From Mesorhizobium tamadayense (GTDB lineage Bacteria > Pseudomonadota > Alphaproteobacteria > Rhizobiales > Rhizobiaceae), in NCBI RefSeq assembly GCF_003863365.1, contig NZ_RQXT01000035.1, positions 1 through 64,000 on the forward strand: a DNA stretch of 64,000 nucleotides, written 5' to 3'. The position numbers were made by a program, and so were the translations under genes. Below the pieces are notes generated by a model. That model saw only the letters and a list, made by a program, of their open reading frames with translations, did no database searches and had not been told where the DNA came from. Position 1 is the stretch's first letter. The number at the start of each line of letters is the position of its first letter. Positions 44,006-52,602 of this stretch are shown piece after piece.

Positions 44006-45004
44006 ATGACCATCACACGCCGTTCGCTTCTCCTGCGTGCCCCGCTTGCCGCCGGCATCGTCGCCATCGGCCTGCCTTCGATTGCACGCTCGCAAGCCGC
44101 TTCCGTCAAGATACGCTACCTCGCCAGCCGCGGCGGGATCTCCCCGCATGAGCTGGCGGACGCGCTCGGCAATTTCAAAGGCCTCGGCATCGAGATCGAG
44201 AATGTCGGCTATTCCAGCGGCGGTCCGGAATCGCTGTTCGCGCTCGCCTCCGGCAGCGTCGACCTGGGCTCGGCCGCGACGCCGGCCGTGATCAACTCGA
44301 TCGCCGGCGGCAACGACTTCGTCGCTGCCTACCCTAGCAACGGTATCAACAGGCAAGTGAAAAGCGTCTTCTACGTGCTCGAAGACAGCCCTATCAAATC
44401 GATCGCCGGCATTGCCGGCAAGACGATCTCGGTCAACACGCTTGGCGCCCATCTCGACTATACGGTGCGCGAGGCGCTGCACGGCGTCGGCCTGCCGCCG
44501 GATGCCGCCAAGCTGGTCGTGGTGCCCGGACCGCAGCTCGAGCAGACCTTGCGCTCGCGTCAAGTCGATGTCGCCGGCCTCGGCTACTGGCAGGCAACCT
44601 TCGCCGGCCAGCTGGTCAGCAATGGCGGCGTGCGCGGCGTCTTCAACGACACTGACGTGCTCGGCGAGATCGCGGGCGGTTTCGTCGTGCTGCGGCGCGA
44701 CTTCATCGCCGCCAATCCCGACGCCGCCCGCAACTTCGTCGAGCAGTCGGCGCGCGCTGCCGACTGGTCGCGGCAGAACCCTGACGAGGCGCGCAAGCTG
44801 CTTGCCGACGTACTCAACAAGCGCGGCGAGAATGGCGATCTGGCGCGCTACTGGACGGGCTTCGGCCTGCGTGAGAAGGCGGCAGTCACGAACCGCGACG
44901 TCGACTTCTGGGTGAGCATTCTCGAACGCGACGGCCGCTTGCCGAAAGGCAAGCTCAAGGCCGCCGACATCCTTTATCGCCCCGGCGAAACCAAGACCAA
45001 CTGA
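44006..45004 (+). CDS. ABC transporter substrate-binding protein, SsuA-like
   Basis: 332 residues. A signal peptide with a twin arginine (TRRSLLLRAPLAAGIVAIGL) suggests Tat export. The mature part is an NMT1/SsuA-type periplasmic binding fold: IRYLASRGGISPHELADALG, GSVDLGSAATPAVINSIAGG and GLPPDAAKLVVVPGPQLEQTL. The start at 44006 was chosen over an in-frame ATG at 43991. Between permease and ATPase genes, it captures the substrate, probably a sulfonate or sulfone. Confidence 0.88.
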   Translation: MTITRRSLLLRAPLAAGIVAIGLPSIARSQAASVKIRYLASRGGISPHELADALGNFKGLGIEIENVGYSSGGPESLFALASGSVDLGSAATPAVINSIAGGNDFVAAYPSNGINRQVKSVFYVLEDSPIKSIAGIAGKTISVNTLGAHLDYTVREALHGVGLPPDAAKLVVVPGPQLEQTLRSRQVDVAGLGYWQATFAGQLVSNGGVRGVFNDTDVLGEIAGGFVVLRRDFIAANPDAARNFVEQSARAADWSRQNPDEARKLLADVLNKRGENGDLARYWTGFGLREKAAVTNRDVDFWVSILERDGRLPKGKLKAADILYRPGETKTN

Positions 45005-45006
45005 GC

Positions 45007-45783
45007 ATGGAGGCACGCGCCATGGCTAGCGCACGCGGCGGCGAGGTCACGATACGCGACCTTTCGAAATCCTTCAGCCTCGGCGGGCGCCAGCTCGCGG
45101 TGCTGCGCTCGCTCAACCTCGATATCCGGTCCGGCGAATGCCTGGTCATCGTCGGCGCCAGCGGTTCCGGCAAGACGACGCTGCTGCGCATCCTGGCCGG
45201 GCTGGAGCGGGCCGATGGTGGCGCCGTCGCGATCGACGGGAGAGAGATCGAGGGTGTCGGCGAGGAGCGGGCGGTGATCTTCCAGGAGCCGCGCCTGCTG
45301 CCCTGGCTGACCGTGCTCGGCAACGTCGCCTTCGGACTCGAAGTGCGCGGCGTGCCCAAGGCGGATGCCGAGAAGCGGGCGCGCTTCTATATCGCGCTGG
45401 TCGGCCTGGCAGAATTCGGCGATGCCTATCCAAGGCAGCTCTCGGGCGGCATGGCGCAACGCGTCGGCATCGCACGGGCGTTGACGGTGCAGCCCGAGAT
45501 CCTGTTGCTCGACGAACCGCTCGGGGCGCTCGATGCCATGACCAAGATCTCTATGCAGGAGGAACTGGCGCGCATCTGGAACGAGGAGAACGTCACCATG
45601 GTCGTGGTCACCCATGACCTGGAGGAGGCGATCTATCTCGCCGACCGGGTGCTGATCCTGCCCAAGGAGAAGGGCGGTGCGGCAAGGCTGATCGAAATCG
45701 ACCTGCCGCGCCCGCGCGACCGCAGCGAAAGCCGCTTCGTGCGCTACCGCGAGGAATTGCTGCGCGAGTTCGGCCTGCATTGA
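45007..45783 (+). CDS. ABC transporter ATP-binding protein, SsuB-like
   Basis: A 258-residue ATPase. Walker A is GASGSGKTTLLRIL, the Q-loop is VIFQEPRLLPWLTVLGNVAFG, the signature is LSGGMAQRVGIARAL, and Walker B is ILLLDEPLGALDAMTK. The H-loop follows in VVTHDLEEAIYLADR. This is the usual form of SsuB/TauB/NrtD ATPases. It starts 2 bp after the binding-protein stop and ends the operon. An ATG at 45022 is an alternative start. Confidence 0.92.
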   Translation: MEARAMASARGGEVTIRDLSKSFSLGGRQLAVLRSLNLDIRSGECLVIVGASGSGKTTLLRILAGLERADGGAVAIDGREIEGVGEERAVIFQEPRLLPWLTVLGNVAFGLEVRGVPKADAEKRARFYIALVGLAEFGDAYPRQLSGGMAQRVGIARALTVQPEILLLDEPLGALDAMTKISMQEELARIWNEENVTMVVVTHDLEEAIYLADRVLILPKEKGGAARLIEIDLPRPRDRSESRFVRYREELLREFGLH

Positions 45784-45804
45784 GGCCGGGATTGTGCTCG
45801 GCTG

Positions 45805-46278
45805 TCAGGCGGCGTCGGCCGGCTGGTCGCTGCCCAGCGCATCGCGCAGAGCCCAGACCTTGCGGGTGAGAGCATCGATCTCCGCCAAGCTCATGCCCGA
45901 GCGCTCGATCAGCGTTTCGCCCAGACAATTGCATTGCGTGAGCAGCGCCCGGCCGGCCGCGGTGAGGTCGACCTGCACCTGCCGCTCATCGGCATGGCTG
46001 CGCTGACGGGTCACCAGCCCCGCCTGTTCCATTCGCTTGACCAGCGGCGTGACGGTGCTCGACTCCAGCGCCAGCCGTCGCGCGATGGTGCCGACCGACA
46101 TGCCGTCTGCTTCGCCAAGCGCATTGAGCACGAGATATTGCGGATAGGTGATCCCCATCTCGTCGAGCATGGGCTTGTAGGTGCGGTTGATCGCCATGCT
46201 GGTGACGTAGAGCGCGAAGCAGAGCTGATTGTCCAACGGTAGCGGCACGGCGGAATTCCTTTTCCTGCGTTGTTCCAT
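45805..46278 (-). CDS. MarR-family regulator, OhrR-like
   Basis: 157 residues from the ATG at 46278. LPLDNQLCFALYVTSMAINR and TYPQYLVLNAL match OhrR-type regulators, with the peroxidatic-type cysteine C20, tyrosines Y24 and Y34, and a C-x-C pair in TQCNCLGETL that could supply the resolving cysteine. The wing is RQRSHADERQVQVDLT. It is divergent from an alpha/beta hydrolase, with an operator-like palindrome in between. It is a likely organic-peroxide or electrophile-responsive repressor of that gene and itself. Confidence 0.85.
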   Translation of the reverse strand: MEQRRKRNSAVPLPLDNQLCFALYVTSMAINRTYKPMLDEMGITYPQYLVLNALGEADGMSVGTIARRLALESSTVTPLVKRMEQAGLVTRQRSHADERQVQVDLTAAGRALLTQCNCLGETLIERSGMSLAEIDALTRKVWALRDALGSDQPADAA

Positions 46279-46293
46279 CTGTACCACAAAAAA

Positions 46294-46362
46294 TGATATC
46301 GCGATATATATTATTGTGGACACGAACCGCCGTTTGCGTTACGCATATCGTTATCGCGATAC
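46294..46362. promoter_or_regulatory. paired TATCGCGATA operators
   Basis: TATCGCGATA occurs at 46297-46306, inside a longer palindrome ATATCGCGATAT, and again at 46352-46361. A half-matching TATCGTGA follows at 46368-46375. Centres are 55 bp apart, and both lie between the divergent OhrR-like regulator and the hydrolase. The surrounding DNA is AT-rich. Likely binding sites for the MarR-type regulator. Confidence 0.65.
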
Positions 46363-46399
46363 TATTTATCGTGATGTCAAACAAAAACGGAGATTGCAA

Positions 46400-47260
46400 A
46401 TGACTGAGGCTTCGCACAAGGCCGGTTCGGGCAGCGGCACGATCACCACCAAGGACGGAACGCAAATCTACTACAAGGACTGGGGAACCGGTCAGCCGGT
46501 CGTCTTCCATCATGGCTGGCCATTGAGCAGCGACGACTGGGACGCCCAGATGCTGTTCTTCCTCTCCAAGGGTTACCGGGTCATCGCCCATGACCGCCGT
46601 GGCCACGGCCGTTCCAGCCAGACCGACACCGGCAATGAGATGGATACCTACGCCGCCGACGTCGCGGCGCTTGTCGCGCATCTCGACCTCAAGGACGCCA
46701 TCCATGTCGGCCATTCGACCGGCGGCGGGGAAGTGGCGCGCTATGTTGCCCAATACGGCTCCGGAGGCCGCGTCGCCAAGGCCGTGCTGATCGGCGCGGT
46801 GCCGCCGATCATGCTCAAGACGCCGGCCAATCCCGGCGGCCTGCCGATCGAGGTGTTCGACGGATTCCGCTCGGCGCTGACGGCGAACCGCGCCCAGTTC
46901 TTCCGCGACGTTCCGGCCGGCCCGTTCTACGGCTTCAACCGCCCGGGCGCGACGGTGTCGGAAGGCGTCGTCGACAATTGGTGGCGCCAGGGCATGATGG
47001 GCGGCGCCAAGGCGCATTACGACTGCATCAAGGCGTTCTCGGAAACCGACTTCACCGAGGACCTGAGGAAGATCGACGTGCCGGTGCTGGTCATGCATGG
47101 CGACGACGACCAGATCGTGCCGATCGCGGATTCGGCGATGCTTGCGATCAAGCTGCTCAAGAAGGGCGAGCTCAAGGTCTACAAGGGCTTTCCGCACGGC
47201 ATGGCCACGACCCACGCCGACGTGATCAACGCGGATCTGCTGGCCTTCTTCAAGGCCTGA
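46400..47260 (+). CDS. alpha/beta hydrolase, non-haem chloroperoxidase-like
   Basis: 286 residues. The fold has VVFHHGWPLSSDDW (oxyanion region), the nucleophile S106 in GHSTGGGE, an acid in HGDDDQIVP and His in FPHGMATTHAD. This is the non-haem chloroperoxidase/esterase branch. The ATG at 46400 is preceded by ACGGAGA. It lies across the palindromic operators from an OhrR-like repressor and ends before a hairpin. Probable esterase or perhydrolase; substrate unknown. Confidence 0.88.
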   Translation: MTEASHKAGSGSGTITTKDGTQIYYKDWGTGQPVVFHHGWPLSSDDWDAQMLFFLSKGYRVIAHDRRGHGRSSQTDTGNEMDTYAADVAALVAHLDLKDAIHVGHSTGGGEVARYVAQYGSGGRVAKAVLIGAVPPIMLKTPANPGGLPIEVFDGFRSALTANRAQFFRDVPAGPFYGFNRPGATVSEGVVDNWWRQGMMGGAKAHYDCIKAFSETDFTEDLRKIDVPVLVMHGDDDQIVPIADSAMLAIKLLKKGELKVYKGFPHGMATTHADVINADLLAFFKA

Positions 47261-47279
47261 GTTCCCAGCGGAAACAAAA

Positions 47280-47323
47280 AAGCACCCGCCATTAGGCGGG
47301 TACCCGCCATCAGGCGGGTGCTT
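47280..47323. terminator. bidirectional terminator between hydrolase and MFS genes
   Basis: AAGCACCCGCC and GGCGGGTGCTT pair perfectly around a second palindrome, GGCGGGTACCCGCC. An A tract precedes it, and a short T run follows. It lies between convergent genes ending at 47260 and 47355, so it can serve both. Confidence 0.8.
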
Positions 47324-47354
47324 TGATCTCTGGAACTCGTTCGGCGTGGCCGGC

Positions 47355-48584
47355 TCAGGCCTTCCGCGCTTCCTTCATATTCGGCAGGAAGACCGTCAGC
47401 AGGCCGAGGAAGGGCAGGTAGGAGCAGATCTGGTAGACGAAGTCGATGCCCTTCATGTCGGCGATGACGCCGAGCACCGCTGCGGCAATGCCGCCCATGC
47501 CGAAGGCGAAGCCGAAGAAAATGCCGGCGATCATGCCGACGCGGCCGGGCACAAGCTCCTGCGCGAAGACGACGATGTTGGAAAAGGCCGACGACAGGAT
47601 CAGGCCGATCAGCACGGTGAGCACCATCGTCCATTCCAGATTGGCGTAGGGCAGCGCCAGCGTGAACGGCAGCACGCCGACGATCGAGAACCAGATCATC
47701 GCCTTTTGTCCATAGCGATCGCCAAACGGGCCGCCGAGCAGGATGCCCAGCGCCGAGGCGCCGAGGAACAGGAACAGCATCACCTGCGACATCTGCACCG
47801 AAACGCCGAACTTATGGATGGCGTAGAAGGTGTAGTAGCTGGAGAGCGAGGCGATATAGGCGTTCTTGCTCAGCACCAGCAGCGTCAGCACCACCAGCGC
47901 GCCCATCACCTTCTTGCGCGGGAAGGGCGAGAGGTGGCTTGCCTGCCTGCGGGTGGCCATCGAGGCGCGCAGCCGGCTGTACCAGCCGCCCACCTGCCAC
48001 AGCACGACGATGCCGATCAGCGAGCCGACGGCGAACCAGGAAATGCTGGCCTGGCCGAAAGGCACGACGATGAAGGCGGCGAGCAGCGGCCCCATTGCCT
48101 GGCCGAAATTGCCGCCGACCTGGAACAGCGACTGCGCCAGGCCGAAGCGGCCGCCGGACGCGAAGCGGGCGATGCGCGAGGATTCCGGATGGAAGATCGC
48201 CGAGCCGATGCCGATCAGCGAGGCGCCGATCAGGAGCAGCCAGTAATGGCCGGCATGCGCGAGCACCACCAGCCCGACCAGCGACGAGGCCATGCCCCAA
48301 GGCAAGGAATAAGGCATCGGCCGCTTGTCGGTGATCATGCCGATCACCGGCTGCAGCAGCGAGGCCGTCACCTGGAAGGTGAAGGTCAAAAGGCCGATCT
48401 GCCAGAAGTCGAGACCGTAATTGTCCTTGAGCAGCGGATAGATGGCCGAAAGCAGCGACTGCATGATGTCGTTGACGCAGTGGCAGAAGCTCACCGCAAG
48501 AATGACGGTGAAGGCCGTCGCTTGCGCCGAGGTGTGGCTTGCCGTCGCTGGCGCGGCGACGGAGGTGGCGGTCGTATCGGTCAA
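47355..48584 (-). CDS. MFS transporter, fosmidomycin-resistance type
   Basis: 409 residues and about 12 transmembrane helices. The beginning resembles Fsr-type MFS proteins (HCVNDIMQSLLSAIYPLLKDNY), with GRFGLAQSLFQVGGNFGQAMGPL and GPFGDRYGQKAM as loop motifs. No ATG is available at the family N-terminus; a TTG at 48582-48584 with GGAG upstream is the likely start. It is divergent from an AraC regulator, which probably controls it. An inner-membrane drug or metabolite exporter; substrate unknown. Confidence 0.85.
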   Translation of the reverse strand: MTDTTATSVAAPATASHTSAQATAFTVILAVSFCHCVNDIMQSLLSAIYPLLKDNYGLDFWQIGLLTFTFQVTASLLQPVIGMITDKRPMPYSLPWGMASSLVGLVVLAHAGHYWLLLIGASLIGIGSAIFHPESSRIARFASGGRFGLAQSLFQVGGNFGQAMGPLLAAFIVVPFGQASISWFAVGSLIGIVVLWQVGGWYSRLRASMATRRQASHLSPFPRKKVMGALVVLTLLVLSKNAYIASLSSYYTFYAIHKFGVSVQMSQVMLFLFLGASALGILLGGPFGDRYGQKAMIWFSIVGVLPFTLALPYANLEWTMVLTVLIGLILSSAFSNIVVFAQELVPGRVGMIAGIFFGFAFGMGGIAAAVLGVIADMKGIDFVYQICSYLPFLGLLTVFLPNMKEARKA

Positions 48585-48712
48585 GGCGATGCTCCGTGGT
48601 CTTCTTGGCGGCGAACCGCAGCCGGCCTTATAGGACGCTCGCCTTATAATCTGCTTGAATGGCGACTTCTTTCGTGGTTTGGTCCAATAGTTTCGCAAGT
48701 GGGCCACATCCG

Positions 48713-49597
48713 ATGCCGCACGGACGGGAAATCTTCAGAGGCGACGCCGCCGAGCTCGGCCGCCTGTTCGAAAGTCGCTGGCAATGGCTGGAAGAGGCGA
48801 TCGGACCGGCGGTCGCGCTGCCGACCGAATATCCCGATGGCTACCACGTGCCGCGGCACCGCCACAGCCGCAGCCAGTTGCTGCATGCGCTGGTCGGCGT
48901 GGTGCTGGTGACGACGAAGCACGGTCGCTGGATGGTGCCGCCCGACCACGCGATGTGGATACCGGCCGGCATCGAGCATTCCGTCGAGATGCTGGGCGAT
49001 GTATCGATGCGCTCGGTGTATGTCACGCCAGACGCCATTCCCGGCCTGCCGGAGGGCTTGCGCGTCGTCGGCATCACCGAGCTGATGCACAGCCTGATCG
49101 TGGAATCGGAGAAGCTGCCGCAGGGCGGCGAGCTCGAAGGGCGCGCCGGATTGATCATGGGGCTCTTGCTGCACGAGATCCCGAACCTGCCGGAGCGGCC
49201 GCTCGGCCTGCCTTTCCCGGCGGATCCGAAGCTGGCAGCACTTTGCCGGCGCTTTGTCGCCGCTCCCTCGCCGCATGCGACGATCGACGAATGGGCGGAT
49301 GCCGCTGGCATGAGCCGGCGCTCCTTCACCCGCGCCTTCCACCGCCAGACCGGCTTGTCGTTGTCGACCTGGCGCCAGCAGGCCTGCCTGTTCGCGGCGC
49401 TGCCCCGGCTGGCCGACGGCGAGCCCATCACCAGGGTGGCGCTCGATCTCGGCTATGACAGCGTGCCGGCCTTCATCACCATGTTCAAGCGCATGCTCGG
49501 CACCTCGCCGCGCGGCTATATGCGCGGCGCGCGCGAGGCAGGCGAAGGAATGAAACGGCTGGCCGGCTCGGTTCAGGCCAGCAGCGCCGTAGTTTAA
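48713..49597 (+). CDS. AraC-family transcriptional regulator, NimR-like
   Basis: 294 residues. The N-terminal cupin (VPRHRHSRSQLLHALVGVVL, WMVPPDHAMWIPAGIEH) is followed by two helix-turn-helix motifs, with MSRRSFTRAFHRQTGLSLSTW and LGYDSVPAFITMFKRMLGTSP. The arrangement divergent from an MFS gene resembles nimR/nimT. A perfect TATAAT at 48645-48650 would place transcription at about 48657, so the ATG at 48713 is preferred over one at 48659. Confidence 0.85.
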   Translation: MPHGREIFRGDAAELGRLFESRWQWLEEAIGPAVALPTEYPDGYHVPRHRHSRSQLLHALVGVVLVTTKHGRWMVPPDHAMWIPAGIEHSVEMLGDVSMRSVYVTPDAIPGLPEGLRVVGITELMHSLIVESEKLPQGGELEGRAGLIMGLLLHEIPNLPERPLGLPFPADPKLAALCRRFVAAPSPHATIDEWADAAGMSRRSFTRAFHRQTGLSLSTWRQQACLFAALPRLADGEPITRVALDLGYDSVPAFITMFKRMLGTSPRGYMRGAREAGEGMKRLAGSVQASSAVV

Positions 49598-49600
49598 AGC

Positions 49601-49644
49601 ATGTCTCCCGAAAGTGTGCAGCGGTTTCGGGACAGAGACATGCG
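49601..49644. repeat. short palindrome of the CATG family
   Basis: AGCATGTCTCCCGAAAG and CGGGACAGAGACATGCG pair partly around GTGTGCAGCGGTTT. It lies between the convergent AraC and prs genes and could also help end transcripts. Related in ends and spacing to the elements at 6631 and 58790. Confidence 0.5.
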
Positions 49645-49702
49645 TAAAATCAAAGACCTAACCTAATGCAGGTCGGGTGAATCCTTTTTCACGCGACCTG
49701 CT

Positions 49703-50638
49703 TTAGTCGAACAGGCTCGAGACCGATTCCTCGGTCGCCGTGCGCGAGATCGCTTCGCCCATCAGGTCGGCGATCGAGATGACGCGGATGTTGGGCGCGT
49801 CGAGCACGGCCTGGCTCGGCTGAATGGAATCGGTGATCACCAGCTCCTGCAGCTTCGAGCCGGCGATGCGGGCGACCGCGCCGCCCGAGAGCACGCCATG
49901 GGTGATGTAGGCGGTGACACTGGTCGCGCCGTTGGCGAGCAACGCATCGGCCGCGTTGCAGAGCGTGCCGCCGGAATCGACGATGTCGTCGATCAGCAGG
50001 CAGTCCTTTCCGGCGACGGCGCCGATGATGTTCATGACCTCGGATTCGCCGGGGCGCTCGCGACGCTTGTCGACAATGGCGAGTTGCGCATCGAAGCGTT
50101 TAGCAAGCGCGCGCGCCCGCACGACGCCGCCAATGTCCGGCGACACCACCACGACGTTGCCAAGCTGCTTGTATTTCGCCTTCACGTCGCGGGCCATCAC
50201 CGGCACCGAGAACAGATTGTCGGTCGGAATATCGAAGAAGCCCTGGATCTGGCCGGCATGAAGGTCGAGCGTCAGCACGCGGTCGGCGCCCGCCCGGGTG
50301 ATCATGTTGGCGATGAGCTTGGCCGAGATCGGCGTGCGGCCGGAGGCGCGGCGGTCCTGCCTGGCATAGCCGAAATAGGGGATCACCGCCGTGATGCGCT
50401 TTGCCGAGGAGCGCATGAAGGCGTCCATCATGATGAGCAGTTCCATCAGGTGGTCGTTGGTCGGATAGGAGGTCGACTGCAGGATGAAGACATCCTCGCC
50501 GCGCACATTTTCCTGGATCTCGACGAAGATTTCCTGATCGGCGAAGCGCCGGACGCTGGCCTTACCCAGCGGGACGTTGAGATAGCGAGCGACCGCTTCG
50601 GCCAGCACCCTGTTGGAATTGCCCGCGAAAAGCTTCAT
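49703..50638 (-). CDS. prs: ribose-phosphate pyrophosphokinase
   Basis: A 311-residue class I PRPP synthetase making PRPP from ribose 5-phosphate and ATP. It has the N-terminal MKLFAGNSNRVLAEAVARYL, the ATP loop RRASGRTPISAKL, TLDLHAGQIQGFFDIPTDNL, and the PRPP motif CLLIDDIVDSGGT. The ATG has AGGAA upstream. It is a single gene; apt, which uses PRPP, lies elsewhere in the window. Confidence 0.96.
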   Translation of the reverse strand: MKLFAGNSNRVLAEAVARYLNVPLGKASVRRFADQEIFVEIQENVRGEDVFILQSTSYPTNDHLMELLIMMDAFMRSSAKRITAVIPYFGYARQDRRASGRTPISAKLIANMITRAGADRVLTLDLHAGQIQGFFDIPTDNLFSVPVMARDVKAKYKQLGNVVVVSPDIGGVVRARALAKRFDAQLAIVDKRRERPGESEVMNIIGAVAGKDCLLIDDIVDSGGTLCNAADALLANGATSVTAYITHGVLSGGAVARIAGSKLQELVITDSIQPSQAVLDAPNIRVISIADLMGEAISRTATEESVSSLFD

Positions 50639-50804
50639 GCACCGTTCCTGGTGAAGGATGGAGAGACCGGACAGACTCTCATGAGCCTTTTATGCGGGCT
50701 TTTAGCGGCCCGCGCCGGTATTGCAAGCCTCGTGATCGGGAATCCTTCGACAAGGTGCAACAAAGGCCGTCGGGCATCGCAAGCCGGCAACACAACAGGT
50801 CGCA

Positions 50805-51395
50805 CTAGCCGGCGCCGCCGCTGCCGAGCCAGGCGGTGAACTGGTCGATGGTCTGATCAGCGATCGCCTGCATGGTAGCGGGTGCTACCGCCGGCCAGCC
50901 CTCGGTGCTGCCGACGGAAGGTGCCTTCCGCTGGCCGTTGATGCGATGCAGGCGATTGCCCGAGGGGTCGTAGACGTCCCAGACGTAGATGACGGTGGTG
51001 TCCTTGCCTTCGGACATCGTCGAAAAATAGCCTTTCAGCACATGCGTCGCCGTCTGGTCGGTGCTGCCAACAAGCGTCACGCCGCGCTGTTTGGCGCGCG
51101 CCTGCAGTTCGGCCGTCAAGGGTGCTGCGGCCTCCACCGAGGCGCCGACGAGCGGCGCCACCTGCAGTCGGGTCTTGGCAAGGGCGGCGGTCCGGCCGGG
51201 CGTCGAAGCCGTCGGTGCTGGCGCGGTCGTCGTCGGCGACGTGGTGGCCGACGTCCCTTGCGTGGCAGGCAAGGACTGGGCCGAGCCTGCCGGCGGGGTG
51301 ACGGCAGAAGGATCGAGGACATCCTTGGCGTTGGTGCAAGCGGCAAGCGCCAGCGCCGCAAGCAATGACACGGTCGTCACCCGCGATCGTCTCAT
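50805..51395 (-). CDS. lipoprotein of unknown function
   Basis: 196 residues from the ATG at 51395. The signal MRRSRVTTVSLLAALALAAC ends in a lipobox with Cys20. A long Thr/Pro/Ala-rich linker (TSATTSPTTTAPAPTAST) follows, and a C-terminal globular part has STMSEGKDTTVIYVWDVYDP and RINGQRKAP. No named domain was recognised. It lies between prs and the M24-like gene on the same strand, 55 bp after the M24 stop, and may share the lgt-operon transcript. Confidence 0.75.
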   Translation of the reverse strand: MRRSRVTTVSLLAALALAACTNAKDVLDPSAVTPPAGSAQSLPATQGTSATTSPTTTAPAPTASTPGRTAALAKTRLQVAPLVGASVEAAAPLTAELQARAKQRGVTLVGSTDQTATHVLKGYFSTMSEGKDTTVIYVWDVYDPSGNRLHRINGQRKAPSVGSTEGWPAVAPATMQAIADQTIDQFTAWLGSGGAG

Positions 51396-51450
51396 TTGCC
51401 CGAAAACTCCCTGGCGGCGAACGCCCCCGCGTGAACCAACCATCATGGAT

Positions 51451-52602
51451 TCACCGTACGATCAAGTCGAGATCATGGCGGGAGAGCGGCTTCGGCGCCG
51501 ATTCCGTTGTGAGGTAGGTGCGGCCAAGCGTCATCGCTGTCTCCGTTTCGGAGTCCATGATGATCATGTGCGCGAACAGCGTCATGTTGGGCGCGATCGG
51601 CTCCGGATTGCCCTGGTAGAACATCGGCATATCCATCCAGGACGGGGTGAAGCGGGCGCCGAGCGAATAGCCGCAGGCGTTCAGCCGATGCTTGGTCAGA
51701 TTGTGCGCCTCGAGCGTGCGGGCATGCGCATCGAAGACGTCGCCGAAGGTGTTGCCCGGCGTCATCGCCTTCTCGACCGCAAGCAGGGCCGCGCGGGCAG
51801 CGTCGAACAGTTCCTGATGGCGCTTCGAAACCTTGCCGGTCAAAACGGTGCCCATCATCGCCGCGTGATAATGATGGAAGACGCCCGCCCACTCGAGCGT
51901 CAACTGATCGTTCTTGGTGAGCTTGCGGCGCCCGGCCTTGTAGCGGCAGAGCAGGGCGTCGAGGCCGGAGCCGATGATGAACTCGTTGGCGGGATAGTCG
52001 CCGCCACCGGCAAAGATGGCGCCTTGCATGGCGGCAAGGATGAGCCCTTCGTCGCCGCCCTGCTTGATCAGCGGCAGCGCGGCATCGAGCGCATCGTCGG
52101 CGAGGCTTGCGGCTTTTTCGGCCTTGGTGATCTCGGCCGGACTCTTGAAGAGGCGCAGCCGGCCGACGATTCCGGACGCATCGGCGATCTGGCCGAAGGT
52201 CTGCAACTGCTCGTCCACGCGGCGGCCATTGTAGGCAGTCAGGCCATGCGTGTCGTACTCGACGCCGATACGGGCGCCGAGCAGATCGAGGTCGTTGAGC
52301 AGGTTGCGCAGGTCGATCGCGGGATTGGCGCCGTCGCGGTCGGTCCACAGCACGATGTTGTCGATGGTCGAGGTGTGGCGCGCTTGTCTCAGATCGGCCG
52401 AGCGGGTGAGCAGCACCATCGAGCCGTCGGCCTTCACCACCAGGCACTGGAAGAAGCAGAAGCCGAACGTGTCGTAGCCGGTCAGCCAATACATGGTCTC
52501 CTGCGCGAACAAAAGCACGGCGTCGAGCTTCTTCTCGGCCATCTCGATCAGCAGCCGGTCGCGCCGCGCGTCGAATTCCGAACGTTCGAAATGCAGCGCC
52601 AT
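51451..52602 (-). CDS. M24 (pita-bread) family protein lacking metal ligands, DoeA-like
   Basis: 383 residues of creatinase/prolidase fold: N-terminal domain to ~150 (LLFAQETMYWLTGYDTFGF), then a C-terminal pita-bread domain. Where metallopeptidases have D, D, H, E, E, this protein reads LEWAGVFHHYHAAMMGTV, LNACGYSLGARF and FAHMIIMDSETETAMTLG, so the ligands appear replaced. This pattern resembles ectoine hydrolase DoeA and creatinase-like enzymes rather than Xaa-Pro peptidases. It shares one base with the pgeF stop (TAATG) and is the last gene of that operon. Function is not fixed. Confidence 0.8.
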   Translation of the reverse strand: MALHFERSEFDARRDRLLIEMAEKKLDAVLLFAQETMYWLTGYDTFGFCFFQCLVVKADGSMVLLTRSADLRQARHTSTIDNIVLWTDRDGANPAIDLRNLLNDLDLLGARIGVEYDTHGLTAYNGRRVDEQLQTFGQIADASGIVGRLRLFKSPAEITKAEKAASLADDALDAALPLIKQGGDEGLILAAMQGAIFAGGGDYPANEFIIGSGLDALLCRYKAGRRKLTKNDQLTLEWAGVFHHYHAAMMGTVLTGKVSKRHQELFDAARAALLAVEKAMTPGNTFGDVFDAHARTLEAHNLTKHRLNACGYSLGARFTPSWMDMPMFYQGNPEPIAPNMTLFAHMIIMDSETETAMTLGRTYLTTESAPKPLSRHDLDLIVR

